Shown: positions 13,501 through 28,500, numbered from the stretch's first letter. The stretch is DNA of 64,000 nucleotides from Lytechinus pictus (GCF_037042905.1 NC_087261.1:17172917-17236916), one strand, 5' to 3'. Numbers and translations: made by a program. The notes: generated from the sequence alone by a model not told the origin.

Positions 13501-16500
13501 GGGAATGGGTTTAAATAATAATTCGGGAATTTTGTAACTTTATCAGAGCGAGAATCAGGGATTTTTGTTTTCTTGAAAAGTTGGGAACCATGATTAGGTT
13601 AAGCCAGCGTTAACTTTCTACAGTAGATCGTATAAATAAAGGTGAATAAATAAATATTGTATTTTTTCCCACCTCTATATTAGCGTTTTACAGAATTGCA
13701 AATTTGATTGTTTTTCACCAAAACCTTCAAAAATCCCCTGAAAAAGAAAGAAAATACCCAAAGTTTGTTTCATCCCCGTATTTCTTTCGTCCCCACAGGC
13801 TTTCGAAAATCCCCATATTTTCAAAATTCAGTTGGGGACGAAATATACATCACTCTAACTGTACTCCAATATCGAGTGGCACGCATGTGAAGATTCGAAG
13901 CCGGCGCGCGGAAAGTAACTTTAAAAATTTCACCAGAAAATTGAAAGCAAATTACTATGCAGACTTTACAAATTAGACCAAATGGCATGTAGACGAAATG
14001 AATGTTAGACTATCTGAAAAGTAGACCAAGTGGAAATTGGCCGAAATGGAAATTAGACCAACTGCTCATTAGACCAACTGAATAATGGACCAAGTGAGGA
14101 TTAGACCAACTGCACATTAGACTAACTGCAATATAGACCAAATGAAAAATAGACCAAGTGAGGATTAGACCAACTAGTATTAGACCATCTGACTATTAGA
14201 CGAACTGGTATTAGACCAAGTGACAATAAAATACATTAGACGAAATGGCAATTAGACCAAATGAAAATTAGACCAAGTGACGATTAGCCCAACTGGGCAT
14301 TAGACCAAGTGGCTATTAGACCAAGTGGTCATTAGACCAATTGGCTATTAGACCAAGTGGTCATTAGACCAAGTGGCTATTAGACCAAGTGGTCATTAGA
14401 CTAATTGGCTATTAGACCAAGTGGTCATTATACCAAAAGAGAATTGGACTAAGTGGGTTTAGCCCGAATGTTGTTAGCCCATCTGATGATTAGACCAAGT
14501 GATAATAGACGATCCGTCAGTAAACCGTTCAAACCGTGTAAAAATACCATCCCAAAGGTTTCAAAGTATTATATCTACAGGATCAATTTTAAAACCTTGG
14601 AGATGTAAACCAAAGTTTGAAAGTAATTGGGAGTTGGTTTCAATGACTATAACGTTAGAGCGAATCTGTGCAACACAACACATTAACTCCAGATGAACAC
14701 AGCATGCATGACCTACATACAGTGTGTATAAGGTATACACTGAATGTACAATAGCGTGTGTATAGGAGATACACACAGCAGAAGGCAGTCAACCATTGCC
14801 AACGGACTTTTTGAATTGGAGAAAACTGGTCATAAGCTGGAACTGGTCTACTAGACGTTTCTCAAAATCAAGCTAATTAATTGCTACTTGTATCTAAATT
14901 AGAGTTTTTCATCCTATATTGTGGTCTGTTTCAGGGTTTTTGAGGACAAATACAGGCACTCATACACATGTTTCGTCTCAGTTTGAGAATTTTTTAAATC
15001 AGCTGCTCACAAAGTTAAACGATCCCTTTAAAGTAGAAACACAGGGGACTTGCTAATTACAAACTTACATTGTTTTGTGTATTTTTTCACCATTTTTGGA
15101 GGACTTTACAGCAGAGGGTGCCCTCCGTGTTACTGAGCTATGTGTCCATTGAATTTACACATTGATATATTATTTCACGGTAATGAAGGAAAATAAACTA
15201 AGTAAGTGGTGATAAAACTGAATGAAACTCTTTTTCATCTGTAGATACTGCGGGGTTTGTTTACATGGGGAAACCAAACATTCGCTTGGACATTTCCCAA
15301 AGTATATTTGCCTCAATATCTAAAAGAAAACTTTTTTTGGGGGGGGGGGCTGAAATAGGCAAATTCATACTTTACACTTTGATGATAAAGGAATACTGAC
15401 AAATTAAATAGTTTTGAGCAGCTTTGAAAAAAAGTCATATAATTTTTTTTTATATATGTGCAAAATGTAGAAACACCTGAACCACGTTTTTCCATGAGGA
15501 GGAAATCTAGAGTATACTTATGAACCATAAGCTAATCAAGCTCCCTTAACCCCAACATTACAAATGCGTACTACCGTAACTTTTTTCATAACCTGTTCCG
15601 TGTATCTCAGGCTACGTCGACAAGACAAATATAAAATACACATCCGATATATTTGCGGGATAAGGGGGGGGGGGGACCGAGTTGAGCTGCAAAAGAGGGA
15701 AGCTGTGGCCGCCATCTATATTTTTTTGGAATAAGCATGTAAAAAAAAAAACAATAATCTCATTGTTATTTTTGCAAGTTACGCCTATTGCCGCCCAAAC
15801 ACAAACAAAACAAAACAAAACGCGGCCATGGTCTCCAATAGCTTGTAAAATATTACTGGTTTGATACAAAAAACGTAGAGGGCAGCAACACACGACAGGA
15901 TAATTATTAGGAAGGTCCACTCTATAAGCATGCCAACGAATAACCATGAACCGACACGAAACACCAAGGGAGTAAAAGCAAATTAGAGGTACTAGATAAT
16001 CAGAGGCAGCAGAACGTCAGGCTCATGCAGTGAAAGTGGAGGGGCACCTATTGTTTGGCAGACGGAAGGTGCCCCTTCACTTTCTTTGTCCAAGCCTGAT
16101 GTTCCACCGCTTCTGGGTGAAATAATAGATTATGACTATACGACATTCAAATAATACAGATACACAAACATATAAACAATGAAATAATAATGTACCACAT
16201 TTAGAAAATAAAACCATTACTGAATTATTTTCTTAAAGGTCAAGTCCACCTCAGAAAAATGTTGATTTGAATCAATAGAAAAAAATCAGACAAGCACAAT
16301 GCTGAAAATTTCATCAAAATCGGATGTAAAATAAGAAAGTTATGACATTTCAAAGTTTCGCTTATTTTTAACAAAATAGTTATATGAACGAGCCAGTTAC
16401 ATCCAAATGAGAGAGTCGATGATGTCACTCACTCACTATTTCTTTTGTTTTTTATTGTTTGAATTATACAATATTTTTTAATTTTTATGAATTTGATGAT

Positions 16501-19500
16501 TAGGACCTCCTTGCCTGAAGCACAACATGTTATAATAATGGAATTCCACGTGTTCAGGGAGGAATGGAACTTCATTTCACATGACAATGACGAGAAAATC
16601 AAAATATTTCATATTTCATATAATAAAATACAAAAGAAATAGTGAGTGAGTGATGTCATCAGTTCCCTCATTTGCATACCGACCGAGATGTGCATATAAC
16701 TGTTTTGTGAAATGAAGCGAAACTTTAAAATGTCATAGCTTTCTTATTTTACATCCGATTTTAATGAAATTTTCAGTGTTATGCTTGTTGAATTTTTCTC
16801 TTTTTATTCAAATCAAGTTTTTGTTGGGGTGGACTTGTCCTTTAAGTCTTCAAAATCTTTAGTACACAGGAATAAATTATGTCAGTAAATTAACAGATAT
16901 GCTAAAGTTCACAAGTCAAGACCTGTCAGAATATACATGACTGGATACTAGACCAGATTTCACCCCAATTTAGCCAAGTTCATTTCTTTGATCTACAAAA
17001 TCCTCTCAGAGAATTTTTAAAGAAAGTAAAGTGTAGATTTGATTTTGTTTCATTTCAAATCGTTGCTTGAACGGTTGTTGCACAAATATCATGCTTAGAA
17101 ATTCAGATCTGTATTTTCCCTAAACTATTACTTCGTGATGATAACGATTATATGCGTGCCAACTATGATACGTGAGGTTAGTGCATTCTCAGAGAGGTGG
17201 AATTTATTCACTTCCATGTATATTCTTCACCTAAATTTTGCTGAACCACCTTAATGCGCCTACATAGCCCAACGCCATGGTTAGACCGCGGCCGGCGAAA
17301 TCATTTTTCCCAACCATTTCCGGACGCCAATATGAATATTCATGACTTGCTTCTTCGGAATAAGAGAGTACGCATGCGCGTGGACTACGAAATCAATTGT
17401 GGCCACGAACGATCGGATGCATGCCACGAATGAATCAGCACACTCAAATGACAGGTTCCTTACACCATCTACATAGGCCTCAGGCTTAGATCTATATCTA
17501 GACTCTTAAACACTTTTCAAATTATCATTAATGACAATACAAGATGCTAGGCTAGACCTAAGCCTAGGCTAGAGCATTAGCTTTATCTCAAGTCTGATTA
17601 GCTTTTTTATTACTTTTAAGAAATCAGATATAAACACATAAACATTATTTAACATTATTTCTTGGCGTTATCATTATCCATAAAATTTGTGAAACTGAAC
17701 AAACGAAAAAAAAAACACTATACGATCTACAAAAAAAAATGTATCTGAAAGAGAAGTGGTCACAAAACCTCTGTTCCACAAAACCACAAAAAAAACCCAC
17801 AAAACCAACGTTCGTTGGTTTAATGATACAAGTAATTATTTTCATTTTCAACCGACAGTATGCTAACGGTGAACTGCCACAGCATCCATTCCGATGTACA
17901 GGTAGAATTCCAGAAGAGGACTCCCGAAACGGCTACTTATTGTATAAGTATGTCAGTGCAACGAATCCTCTTTCTGCCTCGCCTATTTCCACCATCCCTG
18001 ATGTGATATCAACCTCCATTGTGACAACCGTAGAAAGACACCATACTGTAGCATTTGTAGGAGATACGCAAGGATATTTTTATAAGGTAGAGTAACCCAA
18101 GGGGTGCCAGTCAAAAATGTTGCTGTACACACGCGTGTACATGCACATGTGTTCAGCAATATATTTGACTCAAGTCAGGACACTTAAAGTCACCTGACCT
18201 AAAGTCATGTTCGTTAACTTAGAATGTTTTCGACATCGGAGAGTACTATACAGTGCGACCCAGAAAAAAAAACGAAACCGAGATTAAGGAATGATTTATC
18301 ATAACTTTATCACTAATACAATAGAAAATGACCTACCAATGCAAAGCTTAGAATCTCCTCTTTCATCTGAATTACTTAGATTATTCCTGATTCGCGCATG
18401 AGCGAACAAAAACAATTTGAAGAAAGGATACCAAAAACTCATTTGGCGGTGGTATCTGAATTTCAAAGAGAAAATCACATTTCTGAAAAGTCCAATATCT
18501 GCTATTTTATTTGATACCTTAATCACAAAAATTGGTCAAGAGGTAAGAAAGTTCTGTTCCCTCGAAAAAATGCTTGTATTTACATAATTTCATTTAAGGC
18601 GGTTTTCCACTAGGGTGCGGATAAGACCAGGAAGGGTTGCGGAAGCAACTTTTGTCATTTCGGCATGCTGTCCGCAACCAAATTCCGTAAAAGATTATGC
18701 AAATTATCTTGTCCTAGGACACGACCAGGACTGTCTGCGTATTGGCGTAGGACATTCCTGGGACTGTCCTGGGACAAGATTATCTCAATAAATTTGTCGG
18801 CGTTCGGCGCGGACAGCATGCAGATCGTATTAAGACAGAACCGGAGACATTTAGGACAACGTCACGAGTGGTAAATTCAAGAACGAGGACAATCAGAATA
18901 ATTTTCAGACAACTTGCGAATGCTCCAAAAAAATTATCGTTCATATATTTTTTTATGAATTTAGGGTTGTTATTTGGGGTTTGGGGTGCGATTTTTTAAA
19001 AAGAAACATTGATTGTGTTATTAAATCAGATTTAGGAGCAGGCGAGAATGAAGTAAATCGACTTGAAAGTACGCTATTTTTAAACATTTCCGACTACAAA
19101 GACTATATAAGATTTTCTTTTATTTCAAATCAAATTGCATACATTGGTGGAAATCCCAGGGGTACGCGTCCCCTCCCTTTTTGGAAAGGGGAGGGCATTT
19201 GATATCAAATGCCCCCCCCCCCCACACACACACTTTTTGTAACGAGCAAACAAGAAAATATGGAAAGAGAGAAAAAATAGAAGAGAAAAGAGAAGAGAAA
19301 ATGAAGAGGGAAAATAAAAGGAGAAAGACGAGTCAATAAAATAAGATGAGGGGGGGGGGGGTTCATGTCACTATTTTAATTTTTCGCTCGCTTTGTGCTC
19401 GCATTGCCTAATCTAAGAGATACATAACTTGCTCAATAGACTTATATTGAGATTAAAATATCAAGTTTTGAAGTAAATATACGAAATATTTCTCGGACAC

Positions 19501-22500
19501 TGAGTTTTTTTGTTTGATTTAGAAATAGATTTTATAGTTTTCTGTAAAATGACTATATTTTATGGTCTAAATATGAACATTTTTCGCTCGCGCTGCGCAC
19601 TAGCATTATTTGATTTGTTAAGTAACTATTCTCTTCATGTATTCCATATTTCTTTGAAAAATATCCCTTTTTAGGCTGGTCTGATTCTGAATATTATTAG
19701 CTAAAGCTGCGCACTTGCATTTTGATTGGGGAGTTATGTATACCTATATCAATTGTAACAAATTATTTTAAATTCCTCTTTCATGACAGTTTATCAAATT
19801 TTTTGGCTCGCAATTTGCGGTCGCATTATTTTTAAAGTATTTTTTAAGTATATTAACCCATACATCCTATTCATGATTACAAAATGTCCAGTTTTCAGAC
19901 CTTGATATCAATTTCGCGCCCTCATTGGGCTTATTAGATTAATAAGTAAGATAATAATATTTTCATTATTTCCTAATAATCATTGTCCGTTTTTTTTTTC
20001 AGAACGGAATATCGACAAGTTTCATCTCTCGACAAAAAACAAAAATGTCCTTAAAATGTCCCGGTCGCAACTCAAAATATATGTATTGATAAAAATATCA
20101 ACTTGCGCTTCGCACTCGCATCATTTATTAAGCACGATCCATATCCAATTCGTAATTGCGCTTGAATTATTATTTTTTTTAGATCGGAAAATCAAATATC
20201 TTTAGCTCGCGCATCGCGCTCTTATTATTGATATTATAATGTCCAGATTCTAGGTTTGAATCTAAACACACGCACGCATGTTTATTTAGATACGAATCAT
20301 TTTCAGTTTCAGATCACATTATCAAATTATTAATGTAGGAATGTTATCCATTTATTCACTTATCCATCCTTTTCCTGATTTACAAAACGTGAGATGTCAA
20401 ATTTCGTTTCGGCTCGCGCTTCGCGCTCACATCAAGTGTATAGTCATATACCCCTATCCTGATCGTGATTTTAAAAGGTGCTTAGAATGCCCTGTATTTA
20501 GGTGGGAATGTAAAAAATATTCAGCTCGCGCTTCGCGCTCACATTATTTGATTGTTGAAATATGTAGGCTAAAACAATTGTGTTTGTCGGTGTAATAGTA
20601 TTCACTTTTTGAAAGCAGATTTTGTGCATTTTTATACATGACAATAAATCATCTCGGATCTAAGGTAACTTTAAAAAGACTTCATACTTTCATAGCAAAG
20701 TCGAGGCTCCCTTTATAGCATTACTTTCGAATAGTTTTTCCACAAATTAATACATATATTACAAAAGAGGAAGAAAACGGGAAGTTAGGATGTAAATTGC
20801 ATTCGACAGGCACATGCAGACCAAGGGGCGAGGTGGTCTTGTTTCCCCCTTTAAAAAGTACAAACAGAAGAAATATAAGTTAAATGGAAAGGGAAACTTA
20901 AACATTTATATGGTGGAAAAGAAAAACAAAGGGGGATGCCGTGCTAATACGGCCCTCCTCTCCCTGCTGCTGGCTTACCCCTCCCAGTATTAAAGAGATA
21001 TACAAACAGCACAGAAAATGGGAACAAACGATGAATATGGAGATGAATGAAATGAGGTGAAATAGAATCAAGTAGGAAAAAATCGCGATAATGAACAGAA
21101 AATAATTGGCCGAGATTATGAATGTGTAAGATTAGAAATATCAGTTTTAATTTTTGGACGAAATTGTGAATCCAGTGTCTAATCGCCTTTGCCTCCTCTT
21201 GTAACAATTAAAATATAGACTAAAAAAGAAAATGTAAATGGGCAATTCCAGGAGGCCGAATGCGATCGCTACGCCCTATTGGCTGCGTAAAAAAGGAAAA
21301 ATAGAATAACCAAAGAAGAGTGGAAAAGAGGAAGAAGAGTGAAGAAATTGACAGACGGGGAGAATATCAGTGTTTCAGCTAGGTCAATTTGTAAAAATTA
21401 ATGCTTCATTTCGCTTTTCATGCTTTTAATAGTTTAGTTAAGAAGATTGTGCACGCTATTCATTTTTACGAGAAATACTTAGGTCTTTTCGTCTTTTCTT
21501 TTTCGTCCTTGATGTTTGAAAGTAGTTCGCGCTTCGAGCTCATATTTTATGTTTATGAGAAACATGTTCTGTGCACGACTTTTTTCAGGAAGGCCTTTTT
21601 TAAGAGTCGTGGTGTAGTGGTTCTGACTCCCACCTTGTAAACGGAGAGTCGTGTGTTCGATTCCCACCGCAGTCTATATACTAGGAGTTGCTTTTTACAT
21701 TTCACAAAATCTCAAATTTAAGATTCGATCTGATGTTAAATTATTGCATGCAGAGTCATTGTTTATAGAGATTGAAAATTCTAATTCCAAAAATATCATC
21801 ATAGGATTCATTTATAGACCCCCTGATACAAATATCGATCGTTTTCACGATAAACTAGAATATTTTCTTCATGAAATAGGGAATGAAAACAAACATTTTT
21901 TTTCCTCGGTGATTTTAATATTAACTTCTTGCCCTCATCTGACATTAATAATTTATCCAATTTCATGAAATTGATATATTCGTTTGGCTTTATTTCTATC
22001 ATTAATAAATCCACAAGGATTAACTTGAATTCATCAACTCAGATTGACAACATTTTTTCGAATGTTCATAATAACAAAGCCACAGGAGGGATTTTATGTT
22101 CTGAAGCTTCGGACCACCTGCCTATTTTCTTAACTTGTGAATGTAAACTTTCTTTCCCCAAATCAAACAAAGAATATATTTATCGTAAAGAATCTAAACA
22201 AAATATAGAATTACTGAAGCAAGACCTAGTTTTGGAAGAATGGGATGATGTTTATAATGAAGTAAATCCCAATATTGCATACAATAACTTCAATAATACA
22301 TTAAAACATTATTATGAAAAAAATATCCCTATAGGTAAAGTAAAAAACCAACGTAACAAACCCAAAAATCCTTGGATAACAAAAGGTTTACTGAAGTCCA
22401 TACAGACACGTAATCGCCTATATAAATATCACTTACGCAATCCAACTGATGATTCTTTAAAATAATATAAAATATATCGTAATAAACTAACAAAACTAAT

Positions 22501-25500
22501 TCGAATATCCCGAAAATTGCACTTTGCTAATAAAATTAACGATGCCAATGGAAATACAAATACAACTTGGAAAATTATCAAAGAAGTGTTGGGTACAAAA
22601 ACACATCCCCCACCTAATGATAAAATCACTCTCAATGGATCTGAAATACTTGATCCCACTAATTATGCAAACTCATTTAATTCTTTCTTTACCAATATTG
22701 GGCCCGAGCTTGCAAACAAAATCAATAGTCCCAACGCACATTTTACAGATTACCTCTCAGATCCAAATCAAGAATCTCTTTTTTTAGCCCCAACAAACCC
22801 CTCCGAAATAATCACTGTTGTTCGTTCCCTTCATAATTCTAGATCTTCTGGTTGCGATGGCATTAACATGTCTCTTCCTAAGCAAATAATTCACCCTCTT
22901 GCCAGCCCTTTGACTCACATATTTAATAACTCCCTATCTCAAGGTGTTTTCCAGACTTATTCAAAATAGCAAAAGTAAATCCGATTTTTAAAAAAGACAA
23001 CCCTCACGAAATAAGTAATTACCGTCCCATTTCCTTACTTCCAACAATATCTAAAATTCTAGAAAAAATAGTTTACACAAGACTTTATAAATTCATAAAC
23101 AAATATAACATTCTAAATTGTAATCAATATGGTTTTAGAAAAAAATATTCAACAGACTTAGCATTACTTCATATTTATGACAAAATAACAAATGCCATAG
23201 CGAACAAAAAAACACGTAATTGGCATTTTTGCGATCTTAGTAAAGCGTTTGACACCCTCAACCATGAAATTTTACTATCCAAACTCAACCATTATGGAAT
23301 ACGAGGTCAATGTCTCTCATTTTTAAAGACTACTTAAATAATCGAAGGCAATATGTCAATTTTAACAGTTGCAACTCTGATTCTCTTTTAGTTCGATGTG
23401 GTGTCCCTCAAGGTTCCATTTTAGGCCCACTTTTATTTTTACTCTACATTAACGACATTATTACAACCTCCTCTATTTTATCCTTCGTTTTATTTGCCGA
23501 CGACACAAATATATTTTATTCTCATAGAGACCTTAATTCATTAAACAATATCGTAAATCGTGAAATTCATAAAGTATCAAACTGGTTCAAAGCCAATAAA
23601 CTATCCCTTAATACAAAAAAGACACATTTTATGTATTTCAGACACCATTCCCATAACATTAACACACCGATTGACATTAACATTGACGGCACCCCCCTAG
23701 AACAGAAAAAAAATCTAAATTTTTAGGTGTAATTATGGACGAATCTTTGACTTGGAATCAACACATTCACCATGTTACGATGTCCGTTTCTAAAAGTATT
23801 GGGATAATTTCCAAGTTAAAATTCACTCTTCCTGACAAAACTTTATTCATGTTATACAATTCATTGGTCCTCCCTTATATAACATATTGTAATATCGTCT
23901 GGGCAAATTGTGGTTCTTTCAAACTAAACTCTGTCTTTAAACTACAAAAAAAGAGCAATCCGTATGTGCACAGGGTCACATTGCTTGGCTCATTCTGACC
24001 CATTGTTTCATAAACTTAAAACCTTAAAAATCTTTGATATCAATACGATCCAAGTAGCCATCTTTATGTTCAAATATTTTAATAATCAACTTCCTCCATC
24101 CTTTAATGATATGTTTAGGTTTAACAGGTCTGTTCATTCCTACCCAACCCACACATCAGGAAACCTTCATCTCACCAACCCTAAATTATTAATAACTCAT
24201 AAATAAATTCGACATTATGGTCCTGATATTTGGAACAATTTTCCAAACAACGTTAAGTCATGTTCAACAATATACTCACTTAAAGCCACTATTAAAAGAA
24301 AAATCATCGAATCATATGCATCCCCCTCTTCAAGTTAATTATTCAACTGCCCTTTACTTCACCCGCACCTGCACCTGCATTGCACCCACTTGATCAATGA
24401 AGAAATACATTTATGTACCATTTTACGAGGCCGCCATCATTTTCAAGCTTAACCGCTCACGATGGCGGTCTTCTGCATTCGTTTTAACTGTAATTTTCTT
24501 TTCATTGAATATTGCTTATTGTTAATATTTATTTTTCATTGCTTTACTATGACTATTGCTTAATTGTTTTGTAAAACTTTATTGTACCACCCAGATGTTA
24601 TGTTGCATATTTGTAGCCTGAGTGCAGAAATAAAATTGAATCAATCAATCAATCAATCAATATACCGTCCTTTGGCAAGACGTATTGCACACCTTGCCAC
24701 TCTCGACCCAGGTGCTAAATGGGTAGCAGGTTGGATGCGAAAGTTATTGTATGCTTGAATTTGCCAGCGCCATTTCGAGGCTGCGATGAATGCAAGGAAT
24801 GCTTCCTAGGGTGTGGAAATTGTGCACTTTTCATGCGGGATTGAAATGAATCCTGGGGTAATAATTGATTGGAGTAATAATATGCTGTAAATCGTTTTGA
24901 GCCGTTCTGAGAAAAGCGATAATTATAAACTTGCTATCATTTATTATTATTATTTCTTATTAATAACATCTCATTCACGATCAAACTAAGTGCTTAAAAT
25001 GCAATAGGAATATAAACTTGAATTTCAGTTTGAAATCTATACCTGTATTATTAATTTTTCTTTGATATTTGTCCTATTCGTAAAGTCAAGCGCTGCTTAT
25101 ACGGTCCTTTTTTCAGTCGAGTACATTAAAATACTCTAGTTCATAATCAAACATTGCATGAAACGTCTGTTTATGTTCAGTACAGAACGAAATAATCTGC
25201 TCGCATCATTGCCAGCTTAACTATTGCAAGAAATATTTGAAAAGTCCACTTTTCGGATAGAAAATGCTTGAAATATTCTTCCTTCAAGTCTGTAACCCCC
25301 TAGTCTACAACTGTAGACCCACATCTGCAGTGTGTGTATCACAGCTGATTCAAGGAGTCTGCATAGCAGACTAGGTCTACTGGAGCTGCAGATGTGGAAT
25401 GGCTCGCTTCGCTCGCCCTTTCAGGCTGGTTTGCTTCGCAAACCAGCTGTAGATCCCACTTCACGAGCCATTCAGAGTCTGCATAGCAGACTAGTAACCC

Positions 25501-28500
25501 CCCCAAAAAAAAAGAAGAAGAAAGAATCAGCTCGTGCTTCGCGCTCGCGTAATATGTTTAAAACACCGCTTGAAATCTTAATTCCTCGGGTTTGTTTAGT
25601 GATAATTATACTAATTAGGCCCCTTGACCCCATACTTCGTTACTTGTTATATCCCGTTGCCCCATCTAGCGCACTGACCACAAATAGTTTTTGCTACTTG
25701 TGTACTCGTTCCATACATATTAGCATTGGATCCACACATTCCTGAATCACTCCTCTTGCCTTCCTATTCCAGTCCGAGCCTTCCTGAAACAGTCCGATTG
25801 CCTTCTTATTCCTGTCCGCACGTTCCTGAAACTGTCCGCTTGCCTTCTTATTCCAATCCGCAAGTTCCTGAAACATTCCGCATGGCTTCTTCTTTGCTAC
25901 CTGAAACTGACCTGATCGCGGATGGTTTCAGGAAGACGCGGAAGGGTTTAGGAAGGGCGGGACATCATCAGGACATCGTTAGGACAAGGTCCCGAAGGTG
26001 TCAAGAATTCAATATCCGCGTCGAAATTTTGGTCGAGACCAAAATTTGGATGCGGACAAATTTTGATTTCCCGAACACCAGGAAGGGTTTAGGACAGCGT
26101 GCGGACACTCCCAGGAATGTCCGGACAGGTTGCGGAAGGGTCGCGGATAGCAATTATTACATTCCGCGCCTTGTCCTGACGCTGTCCTGGCCCTAGTGGA
26201 AAATAAATAAACGTGTTTTCACCGGTTTCCCACAGAAGCTATCGCATGGATAACAACAGACTTAATGCATGGCTGATCGTCAACAAAACGGAGTGTCGAG
26301 TGAGTTTGAAAGCTAACCTGTAAAACGTCTTGATTTTATTAAATTATTGAAATTCAAGCCTTATTTCAAATAACCAGAACTTTGTTTTCTCTTGACCATA
26401 TTCTGTAATTGAGGTATCAAATCAAAGAGCAGATATTGAACTATTTAAAAATGTGGTTTTCCTTTTGAAACCCAGATACAGCCCGCCAAATGACTTTTTG
26501 GTATCTCATCTTCAAATTGTTTTTGCTCACTCATGCGTGAATGAGAAATCATCTAAGTAATTTCAGATGAAGGAGGAGATTCTAAGCTTTACAATGGTAG
26601 GTCATTTGCCTATTGCATTTGTGATTAAGTTATGATAAATCATCGCTTAATCTCGGTTTTGTTTTTTGTGGTACGCACTGTATACCTTATCGTCCAAAGC
26701 GATTACGATAAGGGAGGGTAGCCGCGTGTTAGAACAGCCATTTAATGCTTCCCATACGAGTTGTGTCTATAGACTGTAGCAGAGCTGTTGATAATGTAGT
26801 ATTATGCAAGGACCAAATAGATGATTTAAAATAATGATATAAAAACAGTTTTGTGTTGTTTTTGCTTATGTTTTTAAAATTGTCCTGAATGTTATAAGAT
26901 TCGTCAATTCAGACATGCAATCATATGCACAGACAGGCCTACTACTGGTGTTGCTTATGAGAGATGTCCCTCTCCTCTTAAGTTTCGCATTAGTTTGCGT
27001 TTTATGTTCTTTTAAGATGAAAATCTTGGTTTATTTGTCAAGTTAAAAAGATGCATTGATGAAGAATACATTGTAGATATTAAAAATCAAATTGTACTTA
27101 AAAAAATGATTTAAAACTGAGTAAGCCTGTATGTCCTTCTGTCATAACTAGATAGCCTACATATCCCCCAACCCGGGATATCCCCCCCACACACTCCTAT
27201 ACTGTTACTCTGCAGAAGTTCAGCAAATATGGAAAGGAAGACATGAGGCGTGTGATCAAACCTTCCTATAATCCACTGCAAGTCATGACATGTATGGTGA
27301 CTTAAGGTTATTCTTGTTTTTATTTCATTTACTTGAAGTTGACATGGCACACATAGATGTCCATGTTTGCCTTATCTCATTTTTTCAATTTTTCTTTTAT
27401 TTTGTTTTTAGGGGAAGGATGGTCAGTCATATAATCGACTGCAAGTAATGACATGATTTCGGAGGATCACTAGAAGTCAGTGTATGTTTACTTTAAGTTG
27501 TTATGGCCATGGGTGTTATGGCTAACGTTTTGTGTTTCCACGAGGCGTGTGTTTATTCCTTCATAAGATCCACTGCAAATAAATACATGTTCACGTAGAA
27601 TGACTTGAGGTAACTGTTGTTATTTTCTTTACTCTTATTGTTGACATGGCTCACTTATGGATTTCCGTATTTCCTTATCTCATTTCAATTGGTACCATAA
27701 TCTTGAAAATGGAAACAGAAGGTTCCCAGCAGAGTGATGAAAGAGCCTTGATATAATCAACTACAAGTCAGAACAAGGTTTTGAAGGACGAAAATATTGT
27801 CGCTGCTTTTGCATTTACTTGAAGTTTTCATACCTTGTGGGATTCTGTACATACAAACTGTATTCAAAAGTTATCCACGATTTATATTCACTTGTTTTTA
27901 TGTGGTTTTATGTTTGGCGTAGTATAAAGTGCGTATAAAAAGTTTACACTTAGAAAATAATGCTTTAAAAAACACGCCTGGGACACACGCGAAATTTGGA
28001 CTCACTGCCCTACTAAACTAACGTTAGTATCACAATCAATTACTTCATAGCCCAACGTTAGGTCTACTCAGCACATTTCAGGTAGTCAGAGACTGGAATT
28101 CTATTCAAAATGAAGACTCACAACAGTCAACAAGGCAAAATTATCTAGATTAATTCTACTTTTGGTAAAAATATTATTTAATTGAAAAATATTAATAATA
28201 ATAACTTGATTTAAAGAAAATAGGTTTGCTGACGTGGATCTATAATAATGAATGCAGACTTCCACAAAGAAAGAAAAAATGGCTTGCAGACGTGATCATG
28301 AAATGCGAACTTGGTAGACCCCATTCCATTTGCTTTACACAGAACATAATTAACACCAAATTATGTATATGGGACTACAATTGATTAGAGCACGTTCAAG
28401 GATCGAGAAGGCAAAGGCGATTTCCGATGGAAATTCACCTTTTTTGCGAAAGCCATGTGACGCGGCGAGCGCAAGCGAAACATCAAAAATACAAAACTTC

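Larger units (their letters stand above)
18603..26203. mobile_element. 7.6-kb element with 13-bp perfect terminal inverted repeats
   Basis: TTTTCCACTAGGG (18603-18615) and CCCTAGTGGAAAA (26191-26203) are perfect inverted ends. Subterminal regions on both sides are rich in GTCCTGGGAC-type and GCGGAC-type motifs (18640-18860 and 25890-26190). The interior holds CTCGCGCTTCGCGCTC repeats, a hairpin cluster, a tRNA-like sequence and a LINE. No transposase is recognisable, so it is a non-autonomous element or a container of later insertions. Confidence 0.65.
18251..26680. mobile_element. TA-flanked inverted-repeat (Tc1/mariner-like) element, split by a 7.6-kb insertion
   Basis: CAGTGCGACCCAG at 18251 and its partner ending GGTACGCACTG at 26680 are flanked by TA. 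The arms (18251-18600 and about 26330-26680) are diverged inverted copies, including CCGAGATTAAG and AAGCTTAGAATCTCCTC. Without the insertion this would be a MITE of several hundred bases made almost wholly of its two arms. Confidence 0.75.

Noticed and set aside
15612-15947. 111-codon minus-strand open frame
   Set aside because: Low-complexity and T/C-rich, crossing a C tract, with no homology.
25356-25496. Helitron 3' end (hairpin then CTAG)
   Set aside because: The hairpin lies too close to CTAG, no matching TC start was found and no Rep/helicase remnant is present.
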